Source: JAHJQZ01 sp963676075
GTDB lineage: Bacteria > Pseudomonadota > Alphaproteobacteria > Rhizobiales > Devosiaceae
Reading direction: 5' to 3'
Assembly: GCA_963676075.2 (NCBI GenBank)
Contig: CAXXNZ010000011.1
Coordinates: 1-64,000, forward strand
Length of the DNA stretch: 64,000 nt
This document shows, in pieces, positions 16,812 to 25,626 of the stretch. Position 1 is the first letter of the stretch. Each line of letters opens with the position of its first letter. The notes under the pieces were generated by a model that saw only the letters and a list, made by a program, of their open reading frames with translations, was not told where the DNA came from and ran no database searches. The translations under genes and the position numbers were made by a program.

Positions 16812-17668
16812 CAGAGGGCATTCGCGCCGACGGCGTGACCGTAACCTATCGCAACGGTCACACGGCGCTCATCGATGCCAGCTTCGCCATCCCCACCGGC
16901 ACCATCACGGCGCTGGTGGGGGTCAACGGCGCCGGCAAGTCGACCCTGTTTAAGGCGCTGATGGACTTTGTCCCGGTGTCGAAAGGCAAGGTGGAAATTC
17001 TTGGTCAGCCGGTAGCCAAGGCGCTCAAGAACCAGTCCATCGCCTATGTGCCGCAAGCCGAGGAGGTCGACTGGTCATTTCCGGTTCTGGTCGAAGACGT
17101 GGTCATGATGGGGCGTTACGGCCACATGGGCTTTTTGCGTCATGCGCGGCCTCAGGATCATGAAGCGGTCACGGCGGCGCTCGAACGCGTCAACATGACC
17201 GAATTCCGTACTCGCCAGATCGGTGAGTTGTCGGGCGGACAGAAAAAGCGTGTCTTTCTCGCGCGTGCTCTGGCGCAGGACGCCAAGGTGATCCTGCTCG
17301 ACGAACCGTTCACCGGTGTCGACGTCAAGACCGAGGAACAGATCATCGCCCTATTGAGGACGTTGCGCGATGAAGGCCGGGTCATGCTGGTCGCCACCCA
17401 CAATCTCGGTTCTGTGCCCGAATTCTGCGACCGGGTCGTGATGGTCAAGGGAACGGTTCTCACGCACGGACTGACCGAAGAGGTCTTCACACCGGAAAAC
17501 CTGCGTATGGCATTCGGCGGCGTGCTCAGACACTTCGTCCTGGGCGGTCAGGCGCTGCACGAGGATGCCGACAGCGACCATCGCGAACTCGAGGTCATCA
17601 CCGACGACGAACGCGCTCTGGTCTATTACGACCGTCAGCATCAGCACCCGCGGGACGGTTCGAAATGA
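16808..17668 (+). CDS. sitB: Manganese ABC transporter ATPase (SitB/MntB)
   Basis: This 286-residue ATPase has Walker A GVNGAGKST, signature LSGGQKKR and Walker B VILLDEPFTGVD. It overlaps sitA by four bases and sitC by four bases. The C-terminal tail after LRHFVLGG is acidic and histidine-containing, as often seen in metal-importer ATPases. Confidence 0.88.
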   Translation: MTEGIRADGVTVTYRNGHTALIDASFAIPTGTITALVGVNGAGKSTLFKALMDFVPVSKGKVEILGQPVAKALKNQSIAYVPQAEEVDWSFPVLVEDVVMMGRYGHMGFLRHARPQDHEAVTAALERVNMTEFRTRQIGELSGGQKKRVFLARALAQDAKVILLDEPFTGVDVKTEEQIIALLRTLRDEGRVMLVATHNLGSVPEFCDRVVMVKGTVLTHGLTEEVFTPENLRMAFGGVLRHFVLGGQALHEDADSDHRELEVITDDERALVYYDRQHQHPRDGSK

Positions 17669-18528
17669 TCGAAACGCTGCTCGAACCGTTCGCCTATGGC
17701 TACATGACCAACGCCATCTGGGTTTCGGCGCTGGTCGGTGCCGTCTGCGCTTTTCTGTCGGCCTATCTGATGCTGAAGGGTTGGTCGCTGATCGGCGATG
17801 CACTCTCCCATTCCATCGTGCCGGGCGTGGCCGGCGCCTATATGCTCGGCCTGCCGTTTTCGCTCGGCGCCTTTATCGCCGGCGGACTGGCGGCCTTGTC
17901 GATGCTGTTTCTCAGAAATCGCTCGGGCCTCAAGGAAGACGCCATCATCGGCTTGATCTTCACGAGCTTTTTCGGACTCGGCCTGTTCATGGTGTCGCTC
18001 AGGCCAATGGCCGTGTCGATCCAGACCATCACAATGGGCAATATCCTCGCCATCACGCCGGAGGACACGCTGCAGCTCGTCATTATCGGCGGCGTCTCGC
18101 TTGTGGTGCTGCTGCTGAAATGGCGTGACCTGTTGGCGGTATTCTTCGACGAGGCGCACGCGCGCTCGATCGGGCTCAATCCCGAATTGCTGAGGATCGT
18201 CTTCTTCACCTTGCTGGCCGGCTCGACAGTTGCCGCCATGCAAACAGTTGGCGCCTTCCTGGTTATTGCCCTTGTCGTCACGCCCGGCGCCACGGCCTAC
18301 CTTCTGACTGACCGCTTTCCGCGCCTGATCCTGTTGGCGGTGATCATTGGCGCTGTCACGAGTGCTGTCGGTGCCTATCTCAGCTATTTCCTCAATGGTG
18401 CGACCGGCGGCGTCATCGTCACCCTGCAGACCTTGCTGTTTTTCATCGCCTTCGTCTTTGCCCCAAAGCACGGCACGCTTGCAGCCCGGCGGCGGGCGCG
18501 GGCCGCTCTCAAGGAGATTGCGCCATGA
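17665..18528 (+). CDS. sitC: Manganese ABC transporter permease (SitC)
   Basis: The 287-residue inner-membrane protein of the ABC-3 (ZnuB/MntB) family has about eight hydrophobic segments and the family motif MLKGWSLIGDALSHSIVPGVA near residues 33-53. It overlaps its neighbours by four bases on each side. Together with SitD it forms the channel. Confidence 0.87.
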   Translation: MIETLLEPFAYGYMTNAIWVSALVGAVCAFLSAYLMLKGWSLIGDALSHSIVPGVAGAYMLGLPFSLGAFIAGGLAALSMLFLRNRSGLKEDAIIGLIFTSFFGLGLFMVSLRPMAVSIQTITMGNILAITPEDTLQLVIIGGVSLVVLLLKWRDLLAVFFDEAHARSIGLNPELLRIVFFTLLAGSTVAAMQTVGAFLVIALVVTPGATAYLLTDRFPRLILLAVIIGAVTSAVGAYLSYFLNGATGGVIVTLQTLLFFIAFVFAPKHGTLAARRRARAALKEIAP

Positions 18529-19364
18529 ACGAGCTGCTCCTGCCCTTCCAGTTTCCGTTCATGCAGAATGCCTTCTGGGCGATGCTGATCATCGCACCGG
18601 CCGCCGCCATGCTGTCGAGCTTTCTGGTGCTGAAAGGCTGGTCGCTGATGGGCGACGCCGTTTCCCATGCCGTTCTGCCGGGCGTGGTGATCGCCTATCT
18701 CGTCGGCGCACCGCTGGTCTTTGGCGCCTTCCTCGCCGGCCTCTTCACCGCCCTTGCCACCGGCTTCGTCAAGGACCATTCCCGCATCAAGCAGGACACG
18801 GTCATGGGCGTGATTTTTTCGGGCATGTTCGGCCTAGGCATCGTCATCTACACAAGAATTTCCTCCTCCGTGCATCTCGACCACATCCTGTTCGGCAACA
18901 TGCTCGGCATCGGCGAGAACGATCTGTGGACGGCCGGATTGATCGCCCTGCCGGTGGCGTTGGTCCTTGCGGTCAAATGGCGCGATATCCTCGCCCACGC
19001 CTTCGATCCGGTGCAGGCCCGCATGGTCGGGCTCAGGGTCAGTCTCATCCACTACGGCCTGCTGACAATCCTGTCGGCGACCATCGTCGCCATGCTGTCC
19101 TCGGTCGGCATCATCCTGTCGGTGGCCATACTGATCGCGCCGGGCGCCATCGCCTTTCTGGTCACGCGCAAATTCTCGACAATGCTCGGCGTCGCGGTGG
19201 CGGTTGCCCTGGCTGCCGGTTTTTCCGGCATCTATCTGAGCTTTTTCATCGACAGCGCCCCAGCGCCGACCATCGTGCTCATCCTGACCAGCATGTTCAT
19301 TGTCGCCTTCGTCTGGCGAAACTGGCAGGCCCGGAGGGTAACGGCGCTCCGTCCCGGCATTTGA
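18525..19364 (+). CDS. sitD: Manganese ABC transporter permease (SitD)
   Basis: The 279-residue ABC-3 family permease is a paralogue of SitC with the same VLKGWSLMGDAVSHAVLPGVV motif. It ends the sitABCD operon. The presence of two distinct permeases, rather than one, fits the SitABCD arrangement found in rhizobia and enterics. About 165 bases follow before the convergent DUF4434 gene, with no clear terminator. Confidence 0.87.
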   Translation: MNELLLPFQFPFMQNAFWAMLIIAPAAAMLSSFLVLKGWSLMGDAVSHAVLPGVVIAYLVGAPLVFGAFLAGLFTALATGFVKDHSRIKQDTVMGVIFSGMFGLGIVIYTRISSSVHLDHILFGNMLGIGENDLWTAGLIALPVALVLAVKWRDILAHAFDPVQARMVGLRVSLIHYGLLTILSATIVAMLSSVGIILSVAILIAPGAIAFLVTRKFSTMLGVAVAVALAAGFSGIYLSFFIDSAPAPTIVLILTSMFIVAFVWRNWQARRVTALRPGI

Positions 19365-19531
19365 TGGATTGGATCGCGGATGACACCACCTGATGGTGAT
19401 GCCCGATATTTGCAATTGCGCTCATAGGGCGTGAGGCCGAGGGGCAACTTCAGGCGCAATGCACGCAAATCCACCTATTGTGCTGACTTGACCGCCAGAA
19501 AGGCGCTTTGTCGCGACTGGCATTGCCCTGT

Positions 19532-20470
19532 CTATCCGGGCAGATTTGCCATGTAGTCGCGATAGCGATTGTAGAGATTACGGGCCTGCGGGTAGCAGGA
19601 TTGCGGGCTCATGAAATGCGAGAACTCGAAGGTGATGGCCTTGTCGTAATTGGCCTTGCGTGCGGCCTCGAGCTTCAGCCGCAGTTTCTCGAACTTGATC
19701 GGCGGGAACTTGATCGGCATGTCTCGGTCGAAGGTTTCGGCATTGGTCCAGCACTCAAGTCCGTAGCGGTCGGCAAGCGCCTTGTTGACCGAAAAGAAAG
19801 CCTCGAGTTCATGATAATCGATGTGGCCGTCCTGGAACGCGACAGCATCGACAGCGCCGGAAATGCCATCGAATATCTCCTGCCATTCCCGCTCATGTTC
19901 TTGCAACGACACGGATTGTTCCTTGGTCAGGTTGGCCGTCTGTGCCGCGACCGCCTTCTTGCCATCCATCCATGGAGAGATGAACGTCGGCAGGCCACCG
20001 CTCACCGCCTTGCATTGTTTGCCGAGCGAAGAGAAGGCCTCGATGGCGCCCTTGGTGCGGCGGGAGATCTCGTGCGTGAGGTACCAGCCCTTGAAGCTTT
20101 TGTGGTGACCGTAGCGCTGCCAGACTTCGTCGATGACGAAGCGATTGACCTCGATCTCCGGCGACATGTCGCCCGTGTCCCAATAGGCGCCGCTGTCGTA
20201 GAGCCCGAAATAGAAGGCCATACCAAACTCGTCCGCCAGACCGAGGAACATCTCGACCAGATCGACCGGCGGTTCGTAGCAGCCATAAGTCTTGATTAGG
20301 TGAGCCGAGGGGTAGGTCAGGAAGCGCCGATAGCCGGAGCGGATGAGAATAACGGTGTCGATGCCGATCGCCTGCATATGGGCGAAGTCGGCGCGCCATT
20401 CCTCGCGCCCCCAATTCTGATGCGGAATGTCGTGGCTGATCTCGTCGAGAAACGTGCCGGTAATTTTCAT
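19532..20470 (-). CDS. DUF4434 protein, probable glycoside-hydrolase-like TIM barrel
   Basis: The 312-residue cytoplasmic protein resembles the DUF4434 family; no member has a function I can name. It has the look of a clan-GH-A type barrel: an N-terminal GTFLDEISHDI segment, Glu134 in GWYLTHEI and Glu245 in WTNAETF. These are positions compatible with the acid/base on strand 4 and the nucleophile on strand 7. It is the last gene of the ABC-importer/NanK-like operon, eight bases after the ATPase stop, so it may hydrolyse the imported oligosaccharide or glycoside. No signal peptide is present. The catalytic assignment is inference. Confidence 0.7.
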   Translation of the reverse strand: MKITGTFLDEISHDIPHQNWGREEWRADFAHMQAIGIDTVILIRSGYRRFLTYPSAHLIKTYGCYEPPVDLVEMFLGLADEFGMAFYFGLYDSGAYWDTGDMSPEIEVNRFVIDEVWQRYGHHKSFKGWYLTHEISRRTKGAIEAFSSLGKQCKAVSGGLPTFISPWMDGKKAVAAQTANLTKEQSVSLQEHEREWQEIFDGISGAVDAVAFQDGHIDYHELEAFFSVNKALADRYGLECWTNAETFDRDMPIKFPPIKFEKLRLKLEAARKANYDKAITFEFSHFMSPQSCYPQARNLYNRYRDYMANLPG

Positions 20471-20477
20471 TTTGTCC

Positions 20478-21554
20478 TCAGTTGAGACGGTCTTCCGTGA
20501 CGGGGTCGAACAGATGCAGATCGGCCAATGCAGCGCTCAGAGAAACGGCATCGCCGGATCTGGGTTTGACGCTTTTGTCGGTCAGCTTGACGATAACGGT
20601 GCCGGGGGCGGTCTCGACATGGACGACGTGTTCGTAACCGAGCGCCTCGACAAGGGTGATGCGTCCGGCCAGACCTTCAGTGCCTGCGTCCGCCATGCGC
20701 AGGTCCTCGGGCCGAATGCCGACCAGGAGTTCGGCAGGTAGCCTTGCATCTGCTCCGCTGGAAATGACGCTGTCGCCAATAAGGATACGGCCATCCCCGG
20801 CCCGCGCCTTCAGCAGGTTCATCTTCGGGGTACCGAGGAACCGGGCGACAAAGGTGTTGGCCGGGCGGGAATAAAGCTCGTCCGGCGTGCCGATCTGCAT
20901 GAGATTTCGCGTAATGCCCTCGGTCAGTGGCGCAAACACGGCGATGCGGTCGCCCATGGTCATCGCCTCGGTCTGGTCGTGGGTCACATAGATCATTGTC
21001 GAGTTGATGCGCTCGTGAAGCCGGACCAGTTCGGCGCGCATGGTGACGCGCAGATCGGCGTCGAGATTGCTCAAGGGCTCGTCGAACAGGAACACATCCG
21101 GGTTGCGGATGATGGCCCGACCCAGGGCGACGCGTTGGCGCTGTCCACCGGAGAGCTGGGCCGGGCGACGGTCAAGGAACGGCGTCAGCTCAAGTGTGGC
21201 TGCGATCTCGGCAACCTGGCGAGCGATCTCGTCCTTGGCCAAACGGGCAATGCGAAGGGGATAGCCGATGTTCTGCGCCACGGTCTTGTGGGGATAAAGC
21301 GCATAGCTCTGGAAAACCATGGCGACGTTGCGCTTGCCGGCCGGCACGTCGTCAACGACGCGGTCGCCAATGCGGATGGAGCCGCCTGTCAGATCCTCAA
21401 GCCCGGCGATCAGCCGCAGCGCCGTTGACTTGCCGCAGCCGGAGGGCCCCACGAACACCATGAATTCGCCATCCGCGACGGAAATGTTGAAGTCCTTGAG
21501 AATGTCGTGGCCATCATAGGCCTTGCCGACCGACGTGAGATCAACGCTGCTCAT
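20478..21554 (-). CDS. ABC sugar importer ATPase 2 (UgpC/MsmK family)
   Basis: The 358-residue ATPase has Walker A GPSGCGKST, LSGGQRQR, Walker B FLFDEPLSNLD and a C-terminal TOBE domain. The ATG at 21554 overlaps the end of the ROK kinase gene by 14 bases, and family length supports it over the ATG at 21659. It completes the second CUT1 importer of the window, and is the ATPase partner of the permeases at 22434-24177. Confidence 0.87.
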   Translation of the reverse strand: MSSVDLTSVGKAYDGHDILKDFNISVADGEFMVFVGPSGCGKSTALRLIAGLEDLTGGSIRIGDRVVDDVPAGKRNVAMVFQSYALYPHKTVAQNIGYPLRIARLAKDEIARQVAEIAATLELTPFLDRRPAQLSGGQRQRVALGRAIIRNPDVFLFDEPLSNLDADLRVTMRAELVRLHERINSTMIYVTHDQTEAMTMGDRIAVFAPLTEGITRNLMQIGTPDELYSRPANTFVARFLGTPKMNLLKARAGDGRILIGDSVISSGADARLPAELLVGIRPEDLRMADAGTEGLAGRITLVEALGYEHVVHVETAPGTVIVKLTDKSVKPRSGDAVSLSAALADLHLFDPVTEDRLN

Positions 21555-22437
21555 CGGGGTGGTCCTTGTGCGAAAAAGTGGTGAGGGCCAGATCGGCGAT
21601 ACCGACCGCACCGGCATCGGCGCCAAGCTTGGCGCGGCGGAACGCGGTCTGATGGACACCGGAGGAGAGCCGAGACGTCAGGGCCTCGAAATAGCCGGGG
21701 GCGAGGCCAATGCCGCCGCCGATGACAATCATCTCGGGATCGAGCACCCATTGCACGATGCCGAGGAGGTTCTCCACCCGGTCGAGCGAGGTGCCGATAA
21801 TGTCTTTTGCCCAGGTGTCGCCGGCTTCGGCGGCTGCAAAAACGCCGCGTGCGTCGACGGCTCGGTCACCGGCCATACGGGCCATCCAGCGGCCGGAACT
21901 GAGATTCTCCGTCGGTGTCGTTCCGTTGTCTCCAACGCCCGGCACAATGCCAAGGTGACCGGCAAGCCCGGACCGGCCGGTTACGAGCCGACCGCCCTGA
22001 ACAATGCCACCGCCGATACCGGTCGAGATGGTCACGAAGACCATATCCGACCCGATACCGGAGCCGAAGCGGTACTCGCCCCAGGCCGCCGCCTGGGCGT
22101 CGTTAATGCAATGGGCCGGCACGCCGAGCTGGGCCTCAAGCCTCGCCGCCAGGGGAAAATGTGCTGGAACTGGCAGAGTTTCGGGATTGACCGCATACCA
22201 TTCACCATTGTCGATCGCGCCTGTAACGGCCGCGCCCGCAACGGCATACTGGCCCTTCCAGGGCGCTGCAGCCTCGGCAATCGCAGCACACCACGCCTCG
22301 CCATCGGCGCTGCGCGGGGTCGGCAACTGCCGGCGGTCGAGCACCTCCCCGTCCGAAACCAGGGCAACCAGAATCTTGGTGCCGCCAATATCGATGGCGA
22401 GCGCCGTCCTACCGGCATCCGAAACACCTGCGGTCAC
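21541..22437 (-). CDS. nanK: ROK-family sugar kinase, NanK-like
   Basis: The 298-residue kinase is predicted to phosphorylate N-acetylmannosamine (or a related amino sugar) at C6. The ATP loop DIGGTK is at residues 16-21 and the catalytic Asp113 lies in NDAQ. The usual ROK zinc motif CxCGxxGC after GHL (His161) is absent, with no cysteines there, so it belongs to the zinc-free branch. The start is GTG at 22437, which overlaps the permease stop as GTGA. NanE is encoded in the divergent operon controlled by the same operators, supporting the ManNAc route. Glucokinase or GlcNAc kinase activity is possible. Confidence 0.72.
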   Translation of the reverse strand: MTAGVSDAGRTALAIDIGGTKILVALVSDGEVLDRRQLPTPRSADGEAWCAAIAEAAAPWKGQYAVAGAAVTGAIDNGEWYAVNPETLPVPAHFPLAARLEAQLGVPAHCINDAQAAAWGEYRFGSGIGSDMVFVTISTGIGGGIVQGGRLVTGRSGLAGHLGIVPGVGDNGTTPTENLSSGRWMARMAGDRAVDARGVFAAAEAGDTWAKDIIGTSLDRVENLLGIVQWVLDPEMIVIGGGIGLAPGYFEALTSRLSSGVHQTAFRRAKLGADAGAVGIADLALTTFSHKDHPDEQR

Positions 22438-23285
22438 TTGAGCGCTCCCGCGGCGATACCGCCCATGAAATAGCGCTGGCCGAAGATGAAGATGAAGATG
22501 GCTGGCAACGTGAACAACACGCAAGCTGCCATCAGCGCGCCCCATTGCACGCCATGCGCACCGAGGAACGAATAGAGCCCGATCGACAGCGTGTAGCTCT
22601 TGTCGTCATTGAGATAGATCAGCGGGTTGAGAAAGTCGGTCCAGGTCCACACGAATTGAAACACCGCCGAGGCAACAAGCGCCGGCCGGGCAATCGGCAG
22701 CACGATGTCCCAGTAAATCCAGAGTTCGGAGGCCCCATCCATCTTGGCAGCTTCGATCAGCTCGTTCGGAATCGACATGAGGAACTGCCGGATCAGGAAG
22801 ATGAAGAAGGGGGTGCCGAGAAAAGCAGGCACGATCAGCGGCAGGTAACTGTCCGTCGCACCGATACCGTTCCACATCATGTAGATCGGGATGAGCGTCA
22901 CCTGTGGAGGCAGCATCATCGTGGCAAGGACGGCGATGAACACCACCTGCCGGCCAGGCCATTTGAGCTTGGCGAGCGAATAGGCAACCAGGGGTGACGC
23001 CACCAGAGTACCGAGAACGCTCATACCGGCGATGAACAGGGTGTTGACGAGATAGCGCCAGAATGGGAACTGGTTGAGAGCGGTGGCGAAATGCTCAAGC
23101 GTCCAGCGAGACGGCAGGAGCACAGGCGGGGCGGTGAAGATTTCATTGTTCGGCTTGAACGCCGTCAAAAGCATGACGATGAACGGAAAGACGAATACCG
23201 CGGCCAACCCGAAGGCGAGCAGGTAGCGCAAGCCCTGGCCGATTTGGTGCCGTGTCAGAAACCGGTTTGCCTCAACGGTTGCCAT
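22434..23285 (-). CDS. ABC sugar importer 2, permease (MalG type)
   Basis: The 283-residue membrane protein has six predicted helices and the EAA loop IEAAKMDGASELWIYWDIVLP. It overlaps the preceding permease by 14 bases and the kinase gene by four. It ends with RYFMGGIAAGALK, the usual MalG-like C-terminus. Confidence 0.86.
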   Translation of the reverse strand: MATVEANRFLTRHQIGQGLRYLLAFGLAAVFVFPFIVMLLTAFKPNNEIFTAPPVLLPSRWTLEHFATALNQFPFWRYLVNTLFIAGMSVLGTLVASPLVAYSLAKLKWPGRQVVFIAVLATMMLPPQVTLIPIYMMWNGIGATDSYLPLIVPAFLGTPFFIFLIRQFLMSIPNELIEAAKMDGASELWIYWDIVLPIARPALVASAVFQFVWTWTDFLNPLIYLNDDKSYTLSIGLYSFLGAHGVQWGALMAACVLFTLPAIFIFIFGQRYFMGGIAAGALK

Positions 23286-24177
23286 AGAACACCCACTTTT
23301 TCGAGGACCAGAGCAGAAGCAGTGTGATAGCGAGCGTCACCAGCAGCATCACCCAGGCCATGGCCGAGGCATATCCCATTTTCAGGAACATGAAGGCGTT
23401 CTGGAACAGATAGATGGCATAGGTCAGCATGGAGTCGCCCGGACCGACCGCCGACTGTGTCGTCAGGCCGGGGTCCTTGGACAGGACAAACGGTTGCGTG
23501 AAGATCTGCAAAAAGGCGATTGCAAGAACGATGACCTGGAACAGGGTAACCGGCGAGACCATGGGCCAGGTGATGTCGACGAAGCGCTGCCAGTGGCTTG
23601 CCCCGTCGAGTTCGGCCGCCTCGTAAAGATCGACCGGCACATCCTTGAGCGCGGCGAGATATATCAGCATGGTGCCGCCAACGGTCCATAGCATGATGAT
23701 GATGACGGCGATGCCACCCCAGGACGGATCGAGCAGCCAATTGGGCTGCGGAATGCCGAACCATCTGAGAATCTCGTTGACGAAACCGTACTGGGCATTG
23801 AGAAGCCAACGCCACAGGAAGCCAGCGGCCACGACCGGCACGATAGAGGGCAGATAGACAAGGGCGCGCCAGAGCGATTGTCCGCGCAGCTTGAAATTGA
23901 GAATGTGAGCCCCAGCCAGCGAGATGGCGATGTCTACCGGAACGCCGACGAAGGTGAAGAACAACGTATTGTAGAGCGCATGCCAGAACTTGGCATCTGC
24001 GAGCATGCGTTCGTAATTTGCGAATCCAACCCAGCGCGGTGCCTTGAACAGACTGAAATCGGTGAAGCTGTAGTAGCCCGACGCCAGGATCGGATAGGCG
24101 TAAAGAACCAGGAGTCCTACGACAAACGGCGAAGCGAAGGCCAGGCCCTTGAGAAGGGCCCGACCGTCTTTCGCCAT
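23272..24177 (-). CDS. ABC sugar importer 2, permease (MalF type)
   Basis: The 301-residue membrane protein has the EAA loop YEAAELDGASHWQRFVDITWP. The ATG at 24177 (MAKDGRALLKGLAF) fits the family; an upstream in-frame ATG at 24276 would lie inside the binding-protein gene. It begins 25 bases after the binding-protein stop. Confidence 0.86.
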   Translation of the reverse strand: MAKDGRALLKGLAFASPFVVGLLVLYAYPILASGYYSFTDFSLFKAPRWVGFANYERMLADAKFWHALYNTLFFTFVGVPVDIAISLAGAHILNFKLRGQSLWRALVYLPSIVPVVAAGFLWRWLLNAQYGFVNEILRWFGIPQPNWLLDPSWGGIAVIIIMLWTVGGTMLIYLAALKDVPVDLYEAAELDGASHWQRFVDITWPMVSPVTLFQVIVLAIAFLQIFTQPFVLSKDPGLTTQSAVGPGDSMLTYAIYLFQNAFMFLKMGYASAMAWVMLLVTLAITLLLLWSSKKWVFYGNR

Positions 24178-24202
24178 GCTGTTGCGCGCTGCCACTGGTT
24201 GC

Positions 24203-25453
24203 CTACTGCATGTAGGAGGCAGTGCGGTCGGCGACCGACTGCAGTGCAGCTTCAGGTGTCTGAATGCCCTGTGCAACAGCGTCGAAGGCCGACACCAGAT
24301 CGGTGTTGTATTCAGCCATGTAGAGCACCGCCGGCAGACCGTGGGTGTTCGGGTTGGTCAGGGCGCTGAGCCAGACATCAAAATGCGGCAGGTCGTTGTA
24401 GGCAGTGCTTTCGGCCAGCGACTTGCGGGCCGGAAGATTGCCGAGCACATGGCTGAACTTCTCCATGACCGGCGGGCTTGTGAGGTACTTGAGGACGACC
24501 ACCGCGGCTTCCTTGTTGGGTGCATTGGTCGGGATGAACAGAGTGCTCGCGTCAACCCCGGTTGCACCGTTCAGATCGGCAGTCTTGCCCGGAACGGGAA
24601 CCACGCCCCAATCCATGCCAGCTTCCTGGTTGAACTTGGCGCGCCATTCGCCGTCGATGGCCATGGCGTACTTTCCCCTCACGAAGGGGTCCTGGTCGGA
24701 CATGTAGGGACCAAAGCCGGCAACGAAGCGATTGTAGGCTTCCGGCCCGATCGGCGCGATCACGTTGTCGTAGAAGAATTGCACCGCTTCCACGGCACCC
24801 GGATCGGTCGGCGTCGGCTTGCCATCACGATTCCAATCGCCGCCGAAGGCATATCCGAGCGTCTTGATCGAGTTGTCGAGCGAGGGCGAACCCAGGCCGA
24901 TCTGAGTAACATTGCCGTCTGCGTCCACCTTGGTGAGTTTTTTGATGGCGTCGGCCAACTCGTCCATGGTGGTGGGCGGCGCCACGCCGGCCTCATCCAG
25001 GAGCTTCTTGTTGTAGATGAGCTGGTAGGTGTGGGTGGCGATAGGCATCGAATAGACCTGACCATCCACAGTGAGCTGATTCATCACGCTGTCGGGAAAG
25101 TCCGAAAGGTCGATATCGTAGTCATTGAGCGGAAGCAGGATGCCCTGATCCGCCCAGGCAGCGACATTTCCGGCAAAGTTGTCCGAGATGTCGAAGGCGC
25201 CGCGCGCACTCGACATGGAAGCCAGCTGCTTGGTCATGTCCGGACTCGAAACGCCCTCCAGGACAATGTCACTCTGGCTGGCGTTGAAATCGGAGATGAT
25301 CTGCTCAAGCGCCTGCCCTTCCGCGCCGCCCCACAGATAGGAAAACGTGACCTTGGTCTGGGCCTGTGCCGGAACGGCGGCAAGTCCGATTGCCATTGCG
25401 GCGGCCATGCCGATCACTCCACCGCGTAGCGCACCATATACGAAAGGCTGCAT
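24203..25453 (-). CDS. ABC sugar importer 2, substrate-binding protein (family 1)
   Basis: The 416-residue periplasmic protein has a signal peptide ending near AQA (about residue 32) and begins the minus-strand operon of binding protein, two permeases, NanK-like kinase, ATPase and DUF4434. Its ligand is predicted to be an amino-sugar-containing oligosaccharide because of the kinase and NanE, but this is context, not sequence. The upstream region has an operator matching the HutC/GntR type. Confidence 0.85.
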   Translation of the reverse strand: MQPFVYGALRGGVIGMAAAMAIGLAAVPAQAQTKVTFSYLWGGAEGQALEQIISDFNASQSDIVLEGVSSPDMTKQLASMSSARGAFDISDNFAGNVAAWADQGILLPLNDYDIDLSDFPDSVMNQLTVDGQVYSMPIATHTYQLIYNKKLLDEAGVAPPTTMDELADAIKKLTKVDADGNVTQIGLGSPSLDNSIKTLGYAFGGDWNRDGKPTPTDPGAVEAVQFFYDNVIAPIGPEAYNRFVAGFGPYMSDQDPFVRGKYAMAIDGEWRAKFNQEAGMDWGVVPVPGKTADLNGATGVDASTLFIPTNAPNKEAAVVVLKYLTSPPVMEKFSHVLGNLPARKSLAESTAYNDLPHFDVWLSALTNPNTHGLPAVLYMAEYNTDLVSAFDAVAQGIQTPEAALQSVADRTASYMQ

Positions 25454-25489
25454 ATTACTTCTCCAGTTATGCGTTTCCTTTGTCGCAAT

Positions 25490-25501
25490 TGGTGTATACC
25501 A
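25490..25501. promoter_or_regulatory. GntR/HutC-type operator 1
   Basis: TGGTGTATACCA is a near-perfect palindrome 36 bases upstream of the binding-protein gene. It resembles the dre/NagR consensus TGGTCTAGACCA of HutC-family amino-sugar regulators. The regulator gene is immediately adjacent. Confidence 0.65.
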
Positions 25502-25575
25502 TTATGTTGGAATTTCCGCTTGTCAACACGAAATTCGGGCTGATATTGAATGTCTGTTCGCTCTCTCTTGTTGAA

Positions 25576-25587
25576 TGGTGTACTCCA
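25576..25587. promoter_or_regulatory. GntR/HutC-type operator 2
   Basis: TGGTGTACTCCA shares its first eight bases with operator 1 and keeps the TGG...CCA ends. It lies 39 bases before the regulator gene and 74 bases from operator 1, so the two sites together can control both divergent operons, including autoregulation. Confidence 0.6.
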
Positions 25588-25626
25588 TTTGGCAGAATAT
25601 ATGTGCAGTGAAGGATTGGACTGCCC

